In this document: one piece after another, positions 1 through 8,247 of the stretch | Position numbering within the stretch: the stretch's first letter is position 1 | Layout: every line of letters starts with the position of its first letter | Assembly (NCBI GenBank): GCA_012719445.1 | Contig: JAAYAH010000096.1 | Span: 1-59,517 of the forward strand | Source: Actinomycetales bacterium | GTDB taxonomy: Bacteria; Actinomycetota; Actinomycetes; Actinomycetales; Kineosporiaceae | DNA length: 59,517 bases | Direction: 5' to 3' | Position numbers and translations under genes: made by a program | The notes under the pieces: model-generated | Told to the model about the DNA's origin: nothing | Databases searched by the model: none | The model's input: the letters and a program-made list of their open reading frames with translations, nothing else

Positions 1-13
1 CTCGGGCTGGCCG

Positions 14-2278
14 ATGGGCTCGAGTCGGCCTATGAACTCGGGCTGGCCGATGGGCTCGGAGGAGTCGTGGTGGCCGGACCCGGCCGGGAGCCACGCGACC
101 ACGGAGGATCCCCCAGCGGCAACAGGTGCCACGACGACAGGTCCCACGGCGGCAACAGGTGCCACGACGACAGGTCCCACGGCGGAACCACTGACAGACC
201 CCGACCCCGGAGCCCTGACGATCACGATCGCCGGGTACCGAACCGGAGGGTTCCCGCTCCCGCGGCGCTGTCCGGATCCGTCCGGCCGTGGCACCGCCAC
301 CCGCCCACCGGGTGGTACCGAGCCACAGCAGATCTCCTTCCCCGACGGCAGGGCCGTCTCCGTGAGGACCGGGACGCCGCTGCGAGCTCACCTGCGGGAT
401 CTGCTGTCCGGGCCACCGGGAGCGGGGACGGCAGCGGCCGTGGAAGACCTTCTGGCCTCCGACACCACCGATCTCGACGACGCCGCGGTGGTCGACCTGA
501 TCGCCGCCGCGCACCGGCTGACCTCCTGGGCCACCGCCTGTCACCTCAACGCCATCGCACACCTGACCCGCCGGTGGTCGGAGGCCGCCCGACCCGCTCC
601 CGGCCGCAACGGCCTGGACACCGAGACCGCCGCCGACCTGGCCCACCGGGCCGTGGTCGCCGAGACCGCCCTGGCCTGCGGCATGTCGGAGTACGCGGCC
701 CAGGCCCGGACACAGGCCGCCGTCGAGCTGACCACCCGACTGCGAGACACCCACCGAGCCCTGTCCACCGGCGCCCTGGACTGGCCCCGGGTCCAGGCCA
801 TCACCAACGCCACCGCCTATCTCGACGACACCACCGCCACGGCGGTCGAAGGCGCTGTCCTGCCCGAGGCGCCAACCCAGAACGTGCCCGCCCTGCGCCG
901 CTGTCTCGCCCGCGCCGTCCTGGCCGCCGACCCCACCACCGCCGCACAACGGCACGACCTCCACCGCGCCGACCGCCGCGTGACCTACACGCCTCTGCCC
1001 GAGGGCATGGGCGAGATCTGGGCCTACCTCACCGCTCCCGACATGCTCACCGTCAAGACCTGTCTCGACCACCTCACCCCCACAGCTCCCGGCGACGACC
1101 GCACCCGTGACCAGCGCCGAGCCGACACCTTCGTCGAGGTCTTCCTCCGAGCGGCGAGTCCACCCGCCCCCGTCACCAGCCCCGGCCCCGACTCTGCCCC
1201 CGTCACCAGCCCCGGCCCCGACTCTGCCCCCGTCAGCGGCCCTGGACGCACCCCCGACCCTGTCCCCGTTCCCGTCGCTGTCCCCGGCGCGGCCGCGCTC
1301 GACACCCGCCCGCCAGCCCCTGGCTCACCGAGTACCAGTTCTCCGGGCACCGGTTCACCGAGTACCAGTTCTCCGGACACCGGATCGGCACCCGCCGACA
1401 CCGCGACCGGCGACTCCGACAACGCCCGCGGTTCACGTCCCGACAAGGCCCGGACCGACGAGGACCGAGCCGACAAGGACAGGACCAGCGAGGACCGGAC
1501 TGGCAACTGCAGAACCGGCGCGAACAGAACCGACGATGCCCGAGCTCTCCGGCGCACGCCTTCGCGCCCCCAGATCGTGGTCACCATTCCCCTGGCCGCT
1601 CTCACCCACCCCGACCAGCCCGCCCTCGCGGACCTCAGTGACTACGGTGCTCTCCCCATCACCGCAGTCACCGACCTGCTCACCCGAGGCACCTGGCGCT
1701 GCGCTGCCGTCGACGACCACCAGACCCTGCTCGGCCTGGGCACCACCACGTTCACGCCCAGCTACCGACCCAACAGCCCCACCCGACGCCACCTCACCCT
1801 CCGCGACCGCACCTGCACCTTCCCCGGCTGTCACCAGCCCGCCCACCACTGCGACCTCGACCACTCCACCCCCTACCCCCACGGCCCCACCTGCGAGTGC
1901 AACCTGATCACCCTGTGCCGTCATCACCACCGCCTCAAGCACCTGGCGCGGTTCCATGTCCGACCTGCCCCACCGGGTGAGCACCCACCCGGCACCCTGG
2001 AATGGACCACCCCCACCGGTCACCGCTACCACCGACCACCAACCCCGCTCACTCCCCCGACCACGGCTGCCCCCGGTTACGCCCCGACCGCGGCTGCCCC
2101 CGGTTACGCCCCGACCGCGGCTGCCCCCGGTTACGCCCCGACCGCGGCTGCTCCCGGTGACACCCCGACCATGCCGACGACGATGGCCAGGAGCACAACC
2201 GGTATCGCGGGCGCACGCGGTCGAGCAGATCCCTCCCGGCCCTTGCCGACCGACGGTGACGATCCCCCACCGTTCTAG
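14..2278 (+). CDS. DUF222 / HNH endonuclease domain protein (13E12 family)
   Basis: The protein has a central DUF222-type helical region (about residues 105-340) and a C-terminal HNH module near residues 595-645, with cysteine pairs and the histidine cluster LCRHHHRLKH. This is the 13E12 repeat family, common and often multicopy in actinobacteria; its biological role is unsettled. Between the two domains lies a long Pro/Ser/Asp/Arg-rich segment, and the tail carries APGYAPTAA repeats. The frame is open to the left edge of the window, so the true start may lie upstream; ATG codons at 14, 32 and 50 are in frame and sit in a duplicated 36-bp unit. The HNH residues appear intact, so nuclease activity is possible, but nothing nearby shows a target. 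Confidence 0.85.
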   Translation: MGSSRPMNSGWPMGSEESWWPDPAGSHATTEDPPAATGATTTGPTAATGATTTGPTAEPLTDPDPGALTITIAGYRTGGFPLPRRCPDPSGRGTATRPPGGTEPQQISFPDGRAVSVRTGTPLRAHLRDLLSGPPGAGTAAAVEDLLASDTTDLDDAAVVDLIAAAHRLTSWATACHLNAIAHLTRRWSEAARPAPGRNGLDTETAADLAHRAVVAETALACGMSEYAAQARTQAAVELTTRLRDTHRALSTGALDWPRVQAITNATAYLDDTTATAVEGAVLPEAPTQNVPALRRCLARAVLAADPTTAAQRHDLHRADRRVTYTPLPEGMGEIWAYLTAPDMLTVKTCLDHLTPTAPGDDRTRDQRRADTFVEVFLRAASPPAPVTSPGPDSAPVTSPGPDSAPVSGPGRTPDPVPVPVAVPGAAALDTRPPAPGSPSTSSPGTGSPSTSSPDTGSAPADTATGDSDNARGSRPDKARTDEDRADKDRTSEDRTGNCRTGANRTDDARALRRTPSRPQIVVTIPLAALTHPDQPALADLSDYGALPITAVTDLLTRGTWRCAAVDDHQTLLGLGTTTFTPSYRPNSPTRRHLTLRDRTCTFPGCHQPAHHCDLDHSTPYPHGPTCECNLITLCRHHHRLKHLARFHVRPAPPGEHPPGTLEWTTPTGHRYHRPPTPLTPPTTAAPGYAPTAAAPGYAPTAAAPGYAPTAAAPGDTPTMPTTMARSTTGIAGARGRADPSRPLPTDGDDPPPF
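118..183 (+). repeat. Perfect 33-bp tandem duplication in the HNH gene
   Basis: Two identical 33-bp units (118-150 and 151-183) code for an 11-residue Ala/Thr/Gly repeat near the N-terminus. The period is a multiple of three, so the frame is kept. Confidence 0.95.
1171..1230 (+). repeat. Perfect 30-bp tandem duplication in the HNH gene
   Basis: Two identical units (1171-1200, 1201-1230) code for a repeated VTSPGPDSAP segment in the linker before the HNH domain. A second, imperfect 30-bp pair follows at about 1327-1385. Confidence 0.95.
2064..2144 (+). repeat. Three perfect 27-bp tandem units at the HNH gene 3' end
   Basis: Units at 2064-2090, 2091-2117 and 2118-2144 are identical and code for the 9-residue repeat in the protein tail. 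A fourth, diverged copy follows. Confidence 0.95.
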
Positions 2279-2296
2279 CGCGCCCACAGCAAGCCC

Positions 2297-2400
2297 TTCT
2301 CTCTCCAGCGGCCCCCTGCTCCAGCTCTCTCTCCAGCGGCCCCCTGCTCCAGCGGCCCCCCGCTCCAGCTCTCTCTCCAGCGGTGCCCCGCTCCGGGCAC
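2297..2400. repeat. Imperfect 26-28 bp tandem repeats in the intergenic gap
   Basis: The gap between the HNH gene and the pterin dehydratase/VOC gene is mostly copies of a pyrimidine-rich unit around CTCTCTCCAGCGGCCCCC. No gene or clear promoter was seen in it. Confidence 0.8.
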
Positions 2401-2491
2401 CGCCTCCTCCTCATGCCCCGCCTCGCCGAGCGTCACGGGCGGGCGTCGCCGGACGACTCTCCCTGTCCGATCCCCGGCGTAGCGTTCACGC

Positions 2492-3178
2492 ATGACTGAT
2501 CTGCTCGCCCGCGCCGACCTGCGGAGGCTCCTCGCCGACCTGCCGGGAGTAGTCGACACCCCGGACCGCGCCCTCGCCCTCTCCCTCCACGCACCCTCCT
2601 TCCCCGCCGCCGTCCAACTGGTCTCCCTGGTCGCCGAACAGGCCGAGGAACTGGACCACCATCCCGACCTCGACCTCCGTTGGCGCACTCTGCACCTGCG
2701 GTCCAGCACCCACTCCGCGGGAGGAGTCACCGGCCTGGACGTCGAGCTCGTCCGGCGGGTCCTCGCCCTCGCGGGACAGGTGGGCGCCGAGGTACGGGAC
2801 GCCCCGGAGTCCTTCATGATCGCCATCGACTGCGTCGACACCGAGGCTGTCCGCAGGTTCTGGGCTACCGGGCTGGGCTATGTGAGCTTCCCTGACGCGG
2901 CGGCGGGCGACACCGATCTCAGGGACCCCAACGGGCGCGGGCCCCTGATCTGGTTCCAGCCCATGGACCCGCCGCGGACCGATCGCAACCGGATCCACTT
3001 CGACGTCGTGCTGCCGGATGTCGAGGCGGCGGAGCGACGGGTCGCGGAGTGTCTCGCCGCGGGCGGGCGAGTGGTCACCGATGCGCACGCGCCGTCGTAC
3101 TGGGTACTCGCCGACCCCGAGGGCAACGAGCTGTGCGTGTGCACCGCGAGCCAGGACCAGGCCCCGGCCCAGAACTGA
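2492..3178 (+). CDS. Pterin-4a-carbinolamine dehydratase-like / VOC fusion protein
   Basis: Residues 1-100 resemble 4a-hydroxytetrahydrobiopterin dehydratase (PCD/DCoH), with HPDLDLRW near residue 56 followed by the family's GGVTGLD segment. Residues 105-225 form a vicinal-oxygen-chelate (glyoxalase-like) domain ending in DPEGNELCV. In the stand-alone dehydratase the fold recycles a pterin cofactor; the VOC half may bind a metal and a small substrate. The product and substrate cannot be told from sequence, and no pterin-dependent hydroxylase lies nearby. Start at ATG 2492; the upstream gap is repeat-filled. The gene is probably monocistronic because the next gene is on the other strand. Confidence 0.8.
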   Translation: MTDLLARADLRRLLADLPGVVDTPDRALALSLHAPSFPAAVQLVSLVAEQAEELDHHPDLDLRWRTLHLRSSTHSAGGVTGLDVELVRRVLALAGQVGAEVRDAPESFMIAIDCVDTEAVRRFWATGLGYVSFPDAAAGDTDLRDPNGRGPLIWFQPMDPPRTDRNRIHFDVVLPDVEAAERRVAECLAAGGRVVTDAHAPSYWVLADPEGNELCVCTASQDQAPAQN

Positions 3179-3184
3179 CCCGCC

Positions 3185-3321
3185 GAACGACCCTGAGCTG
3201 GTCCGCTGAACGACCCTGAGCTGATCCGCCGGGCGGCACTGGTCCGCCAGATGACACGGCGCCGATCCGTGGGCACCGATCCGTGGGCAACACGGCACTG
3301 ATCCGTGGGCAACACGGCACT
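3185..3321. repeat. Two short tandem repeat pairs between convergent genes
   Basis: A 16-bp block recurs with period 23 (3185-3200, 3208-3223). A perfect 22-bp unit is duplicated at 3278-3299 and 3300-3321. The 208-bp gap lies between the 3' ends of the VOC gene and the peptide ABC operon and holds no gene; no clear terminator hairpin was found. Confidence 0.85.
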
Positions 3322-3386
3322 GATCCGCCGGACGGCGCCAGCGACGGTGTTCCGACGTGCCCGCCGACGGCCCCCCGGTACGGCCG

Positions 3387-4499
3387 TCAGACCACCGCGT
3401 GCACCTCGGCGAAGTGGCAGGCCACCGGGTGGCCTCCACCGCGGTCGACGAGCGCGGGGACCTCGACGGTGCAGACATCCTGGGCCTTGAAGCACCGGGT
3501 CCGGAACCGGCAGCCCGACGGTGGGTTGACCGGGCTCGGCACGTCGCCGACCAGCCGGATCCGCTCCCGGCGGCTCTCCTTCTCCGGGTCGGCGATCGGC
3601 GCAGCGGACAGCAGGGCCTGGGTGTACGGGTGCATCGGCCGCTCGTACACGTCGTCCCGGGTGCCGATCTCGACGATCTTGCCGAGGTACATGACCGCCA
3701 CCCGGTCGGAGATGTGCCGGATCACCGACAGGTCGTGGGCGATGAACACGTAGGCCAGGCCCAGCCGCTCCTGCAGGTCCTGCAGGAGGTTGACGATCCC
3801 CGCCCGGACCGAGACGTCGAGGGCGGACACCGGCTCGTCGAGCACGACCAGCCGGGGTTCCAGGGCCAGCGCCCTCGCGATCCCGACGCGTTGCCGCTGC
3901 CCCCCGGAGAACTCGTGCGGGTACCGGTTGCCGTGCTCCGGGTTCAGCCCGACCAGCCGGAGCAGCTCCGCGACCCGCTCCGGGCCGGTGCCCTTCGCCC
4001 ACTGCCTGTGGATGCGCAGCGGCTCGGCCACGATGTCGTTGACCGTCATCTTGGGGTTGAGCGAGGCGTACGGGTCCTGGAAGACGATCTGGAGGTCGCG
4101 CCGGACCTCCCGCAGCGCCCTGTTGCCCAGGGTGGTGAGATCGCGACCGCCGTAGAGGACGGCGCCCGAGGTGGGCCGGTGCAACTGGAGGACCGCCCGC
4201 CCGGTGGTGGACTTGCCACAGCCGGACTCCCCGACGACCCCGAGGGTCTCCCCGGTGTCGACGTGGAAGCTCACCCTGCTGACCGCCTGGACGTGACCGA
4301 TCGTCCGGCGCAGCAGCCCTCCCTTGATGGGGAAGTGCATGACGAGGTCCCGGACCTCGATGAGGTGCGGGGTCCCGGTGTGGGCCTGATCGGCAGGGGT
4401 GGGCCCGGTGTGGGTCCGCCCAACCGGAGCCTGCCCGGCGGGGGGTTGCCCACCCGGAGCCTCCCCGTCGGGCACCCGGTCGGTGGGAGAGGTGGTCAT
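3387..4499 (-). CDS. Peptide ABC transporter ATP-binding protein (OppF/DppF type)
   Basis: Cytoplasmic ATPase that powers the peptide importer with its OppD-type partner. Walker A is GESGCGKST (about residues 90-98), the signature SGGQRQ is near 198 and Walker B LVVLDEP near 217. The C-terminus carries the oligopeptide/dipeptide-family extension with a cysteine cluster ([14 protein letters not shown]). The first 45 residues are a Pro/Ala/Gly/Thr-rich tail that family members usually lack. The ATG at 4499 overlaps the stop of the upstream ATPase gene by 4 nt, so the two are translationally coupled. It is the last gene of the five-gene operon; the order lipoprotein, permease, permease, ATPase, ATPase is standard. 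Confidence 0.95.
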   Translation of the reverse strand: MTTSPTDRVPDGEAPGGQPPAGQAPVGRTHTGPTPADQAHTGTPHLIEVRDLVMHFPIKGGLLRRTIGHVQAVSRVSFHVDTGETLGVVGESGCGKSTTGRAVLQLHRPTSGAVLYGGRDLTTLGNRALREVRRDLQIVFQDPYASLNPKMTVNDIVAEPLRIHRQWAKGTGPERVAELLRLVGLNPEHGNRYPHEFSGGQRQRVGIARALALEPRLVVLDEPVSALDVSVRAGIVNLLQDLQERLGLAYVFIAHDLSVIRHISDRVAVMYLGKIVEIGTRDDVYERPMHPYTQALLSAAPIADPEKESRRERIRLVGDVPSPVNPPSGCRFRTRCFKAQDVCTVEVPALVDRGGGHPVACHFAEVHAVV

Positions 4500-5578
4500 C
4501 GGATGCCGGCCCCCGTCCGGAAGAAGGTCGTCGGGTCGTCACAGGCCGCGAGGCGGTCCCAGTGGTGGCAGGCCGCCAGGTGGTCGCGCCGGTCGGTCTC
4601 CTGGAGGTCGGGCTCGTCCACGATGCACCTCTCCTGGACCAGCGGACAGCGGGGCGAGAACGGGCAGCCCGGTGGCAGGTTGATCAGGGACGGCGGGGCA
4701 CCGGGGATCGGCCGCAGCCGGTTCTCGGTGGTGTCGAGGGTCGGGATGGACCCCAGCAGCCCCGCGGTGTACGGCATCCTCGGCGTCGTGAACACCTGAG
4801 CCGTGCTGCCGAGCTCGACCTCGCGCCCCGCGTACATGACCAGGACCTGCCCGGCGACACCCGCGACCACCCCGAGGTCATGGGTGATCAGGATGATGGC
4901 GGCGTTCACGGCGTCCTTGACCTCGATGAGCTTCTCGAGGATCTGTGCCTGCACCGTGACGTCCAGGGCCGTCGTCGGCTCGTCGGCGATGATCACGTCC
5001 GGCTGGTTGATGACCGCCATCGCGATCATCACCCGCTGCCGCATCCCTCCGGAGAACTCGTGCGGGTAGGCGGACAGCCGCTCCGCCGGCTTCGGGATGC
5101 CCACCAGGTCCAGCATCTCCGCCGCCCGGTCCATGGCCACCCTGCGGGACACGGCCTCGTGCGAGCGGACCGCCTCGGCCAACTGGTCACCGACGGAGTA
5201 CACCGGGTTGAGCGCCGTCATCGGGTCCTGGAAGACCATGCCGATCTTTCGACCGCGCAGCGACCGCCGCTCCCGCTCCGGCAGCGCGAGGACGTCCCGC
5301 CCGCGGAACACGGCCCGCCCCGAGACCCGCGCCGACATCGGCAGCAGGCCCATGACGGCGAGCATCGAGACCGACTTCCCCGAGCCCGACTCGCCGACGA
5401 TGCCGAGCACCTCGCCCTCGTCGAGGGCGAAGGACACCCCGCGCACGGCGTGCACGGTCCCGTCGTCGGTCGGGAAGTCGACGGCGAGGTTCTCGATCCG
5501 GAGCAGTTCCGTCGGGTCGGCGCCGGAGGTGCCGGACCGCTGGTCCCGGTCGTTGCCGAACCGTTCTCCGGTCATCAT
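4496..5578 (-). CDS. Peptide ABC transporter ATP-binding protein (OppD/DppD type)
   Basis: First of the two ATPases of the peptide importer, about 360 residues. It has Walker A GESGSGKS, signature SGGMRQR and Walker [13 protein letters not shown], followed by the OppD/DppD C-terminal region with cysteines ([14 protein letters not shown]). The start at 5578 is chosen because it overlaps the stop of the permease gene as ATGA; a second ATG at 5575 is also possible. It is coupled in the same way to the next ATPase at 4496-4499. The frame stays open far upstream, but that extension is antisense-type noise over the permease gene. Confidence 0.95.
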   Translation of the reverse strand: MMTGERFGNDRDQRSGTSGADPTELLRIENLAVDFPTDDGTVHAVRGVSFALDEGEVLGIVGESGSGKSVSMLAVMGLLPMSARVSGRAVFRGRDVLALPERERRSLRGRKIGMVFQDPMTALNPVYSVGDQLAEAVRSHEAVSRRVAMDRAAEMLDLVGIPKPAERLSAYPHEFSGGMRQRVMIAMAVINQPDVIIADEPTTALDVTVQAQILEKLIEVKDAVNAAIILITHDLGVVAGVAGQVLVMYAGREVELGSTAQVFTTPRMPYTAGLLGSIPTLDTTENRLRPIPGAPPSLINLPPGCPFSPRCPLVQERCIVDEPDLQETDRRDHLAACHHWDRLAACDDPTTFFRTGAGIR

Positions 5579-6582
5579 GCACGCACCCGGGTCTGCTTGG
5601 GGTCGAAGGCGTCGCGCAGGCCGTCGCCGATGAAGTTGATCGACAGCGCGATGGCGATGATGAACAGGCCGGGCCACCAGAACAGCCACGGCCTGGTCAT
5701 CGACGCCGTCTGGTACACGGAGACCAGGACGCCGAGCGAGGTGTCCGGCGGCTGGACGCCGAGCCCGAGGAAGCTCAGCGCGGTCTCCAGCAGGATCGCC
5801 GCCGAGATGATGAGCGTCACGTTGACGATCACCGTACCGATGGTGTTCGGCAGCAGGTGGCGCAGGATGATCCGCGGTCCGCTGGCCCCGAGTGCCCGGG
5901 CGGCCTCGACGAACTCCTTCTCCCGCAGGGAGAGGAACTCCCCGCGGACCAGCCGGGCCAGTTGGACCCAGACCACGAGACCGAGCACCAGGCCGAGAAC
6001 GACGATCCCGGCACCGCTCCACCTGCGGCTGACGACAGCGGCGATCACCAGGAGCGGGATGGTGAGGAACACGTCGGTGATCCGCATCAGCACCCCCTCG
6101 GTGATCCCGCGGAAGTACCCGGACAGGGTGCCGACCAGCAGCCCGACGAGCATCGAGACCAGTCCGACGACGAAGGCGATGATCAGGCTGCGCTGGGTGC
6201 CCCGCATGGTCAGGGCGAAGTAGTCCTTCCCGACGTTGTCCTGCCCGAAGGGGTGCTCCCCCACCGCCAGCCCGTCGCCGTCGACGAAGGGCAGCAGGTC
6301 CAGCGTCATCTGACCGCCGTCGACCACCGGCGCCGTCCGGGTGTAGTCCTTGCCCCACCAGCCGTCCACCGGCCCGAAGCCGATCGAGGTGAAGGCGAGG
6401 AGGATGACGGCGACGAGCACCGCCAGCCCGCCCATCGCCCCCCGGTGGCGGAGGAACCGCCGCCGGACCATCTGGCCTGAGGTACGGGCCGTGACCGTGA
6501 ACTCCCGTTCCGGCTGGTCACCGACGGGGCCGAGCGCGCCCGGCGCGAGCGAGGGCGCCTGACCCGGACTGGTGTCTGTCAT
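5575..6582 (-). CDS. Peptide ABC transporter permease (OppC/DppC type)
   Basis: Inner-membrane permease of 335 residues. A roughly 45-residue cytoplasmic N-terminus precedes the first membrane helix (GLAVLVAVILLAF). It has the OppC/DppC layout: an extracytoplasmic segment with HPFGQDNVGKDYFA, then a helix bundle with the EAA-type coupling loop EAARALGASGPRIILRHLLPN. It pairs with the longer permease encoded 24 bp upstream. The start is ATG 6582 and the stop overlaps the next gene. Substrate is assumed to be peptides from family; nickel or other small solutes are possible in this family. Confidence 0.95.
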   Translation of the reverse strand: MTDTSPGQAPSLAPGALGPVGDQPEREFTVTARTSGQMVRRRFLRHRGAMGGLAVLVAVILLAFTSIGFGPVDGWWGKDYTRTAPVVDGGQMTLDLLPFVDGDGLAVGEHPFGQDNVGKDYFALTMRGTQRSLIIAFVVGLVSMLVGLLVGTLSGYFRGITEGVLMRITDVFLTIPLLVIAAVVSRRWSGAGIVVLGLVLGLVVWVQLARLVRGEFLSLREKEFVEAARALGASGPRIILRHLLPNTIGTVIVNVTLIISAAILLETALSFLGLGVQPPDTSLGVLVSVYQTASMTRPWLFWWPGLFIIAIALSINFIGDGLRDAFDPKQTRVRA

Positions 6583-6606
6583 CTCGTCGATCCTCCCGGC
6601 ACCGCG

Positions 6607-8136
6607 TCAGGACATTCTGATCCGCGGATCCAGATACGCGTAGGCGATGTCCGCGAGCATGTTGAAGATCACGATCGAGGTGGCCGTGAGGACGAAGAAG
6701 CCCATGACCGGGTTGGGGTCCGACCTCTCGAGCCCGTTGATGAACAGCGTCCCCATGCCCTCCCAGCCGAACACGTTCTCCGTGATCACGGCACCGCCGA
6801 TGACACCGCCGAAGTCGATCGCCATGAGCGTGGTCACCGGGATGAGGGCGTTGCGGAAGGCGTGCCGCATGACCACGGTCCGCTCGGTGAGCCCCTTGGC
6901 CCGTGCCGTCCGCACGTAGTCCTGGCTCATCACCTCGAGCATCGTGGCCCGGGTGAACCGGGCGTAGGTGGCGAACGAGATCAGCATGATCGCCAGGGTC
7001 GGCAGGGCCAGGTGGGTGACGGTGTCGATGAACCGCTGCCAGAAGTCGCCGGTGAAGTTGGGGGTGTCGGAGCCGATGGTCGCGACGATCCGGCCGTTCA
7101 CCCGTTGGGAGTAGCCGTGCACCGCCGACAGCGCCCGGTCGGTGAACACCAACGTCCCGGTGAGCAGCCCGGTCAGCACGGCCGCGCGGGCCGCCTGGGG
7201 CTTGTCCAGTTGGCCGAAGACCATGCCCAGCCCGATGCCGATCGGGACGGTCGACGCCGCGAGCAGCAGGACCACCGGCCAACTGGGGTCCTCGAGCACC
7301 CCGGCCAGAACGAACTGGGCGATGATCCCCACGCCGGCCGCGGCGAGGGAGGCGTGCAGCACCCCTCGGCGGTGCAGTCCGGAGACGAGTTCGGTGACCC
7401 CGACCGCCGTGCCGAGGGCGAACACCGTGACGAGCCCCGGTCCGAGGGCCGGGTAGGTGAACCAGTCCACGGCCAGGAGGTAGAGCAGGAGCAGGACCGT
7501 CACGGCGCAGGCGACGCCGAACACGGTCAGCCGCCGCCGCCGTTCCCCGCCGATCACCGCCGACCAGGTGAGACCGGAGAGCAGCCCCAGCGCGATCATC
7601 GGCACCGGGCCGATCCTCGGGTCGGCCAGCCAGTCGTTGAACTCGATGGCGAGGTACTGCTTGAGCAGGACGGCGACCCAGAACACGGGGAGGGAGAAGA
7701 ACAGGAAGGCCGCGAAGGTGATGGTGTAGTCGAACCCGCTGTACTGGCGCAGGGCCGAGACGATCCCGACCGTGACCCCGATGACGATCGCGACGACGAC
7801 GGCGACCAGGACCAGGCGCAGCGTTGCACCCGCCGCGTTGCCCAGCAGCACCTTCACGTCCTGGCCGGTCTGGTTGGTCCCGAGGTCGCAGCCCTGTCCC
7901 GGGACGACGCACTTCGCGACGCCTGCCAGCCAGGTCAGGTAACGCTGGGGGATGGGCTGGTCGAGGTGCATCCTCCGGGTCCGCTCGGCGATCTTGTCCT
8001 CCTTGTTGGGGGACTGATCGGCGTAGAGGTCCTCCAGCGGGTCTCCGGAGATGGCCACCAGCCAGAACACCAGGGCGGTCGCTCCGAGCAGGATGAAGAA
8101 CGACACGACGAGTCGTCGCACGATGTAAACGATCAC
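6607..8136 (-). CDS. Peptide ABC transporter permease (OppB/DppB type), enlarged
   Basis: Inner-membrane permease. The N-terminus (IVYIVRRLVVSFF) and the C-terminal coupling loop (RTARAKGLTERTVVMRHAFRNA) are typical of OppB/DppB. At 509 residues it is well over the usual 310-340: an extra stretch of roughly residues 180-330, holding several more hydrophobic segments, interrupts the normal helix bundle. GTG 8136 is chosen because GGAGG lies 7 nt upstream; a GTG at 8157 has no such site. The gene follows the binding-protein gene by about 110 bp and leads into the OppC-type gene. Confidence 0.9.
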   Translation of the reverse strand: MIVYIVRRLVVSFFILLGATALVFWLVAISGDPLEDLYADQSPNKEDKIAERTRRMHLDQPIPQRYLTWLAGVAKCVVPGQGCDLGTNQTGQDVKVLLGNAAGATLRLVLVAVVVAIVIGVTVGIVSALRQYSGFDYTITFAAFLFFSLPVFWVAVLLKQYLAIEFNDWLADPRIGPVPMIALGLLSGLTWSAVIGGERRRRLTVFGVACAVTVLLLLYLLAVDWFTYPALGPGLVTVFALGTAVGVTELVSGLHRRGVLHASLAAAGVGIIAQFVLAGVLEDPSWPVVLLLAASTVPIGIGLGMVFGQLDKPQAARAAVLTGLLTGTLVFTDRALSAVHGYSQRVNGRIVATIGSDTPNFTGDFWQRFIDTVTHLALPTLAIMLISFATYARFTRATMLEVMSQDYVRTARAKGLTERTVVMRHAFRNALIPVTTLMAIDFGGVIGGAVITENVFGWEGMGTLFINGLERSDPNPVMGFFVLTATSIVIFNMLADIAYAYLDPRIRMS

Positions 8137-8247
8137 TGTCCCGCCTCCACCGACCACCAGCGCTGATGCAGCCTCGGGGCCGGGAGCTGGAAGCTCCCGG
8201 CCCCGAAGTCGGGATCACCCGCCGGTGGTCCCGTCAGACGTCGAGCC

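Noticed and set aside
5579-6358. Long open extension in frame upstream of the OppD-type ATPase
   Set aside because: It is an antisense-free but out-of-frame reading of the OppC-type permease gene, rich in Arg and Gly, with no homology; ATGA overlap fixes the true start.
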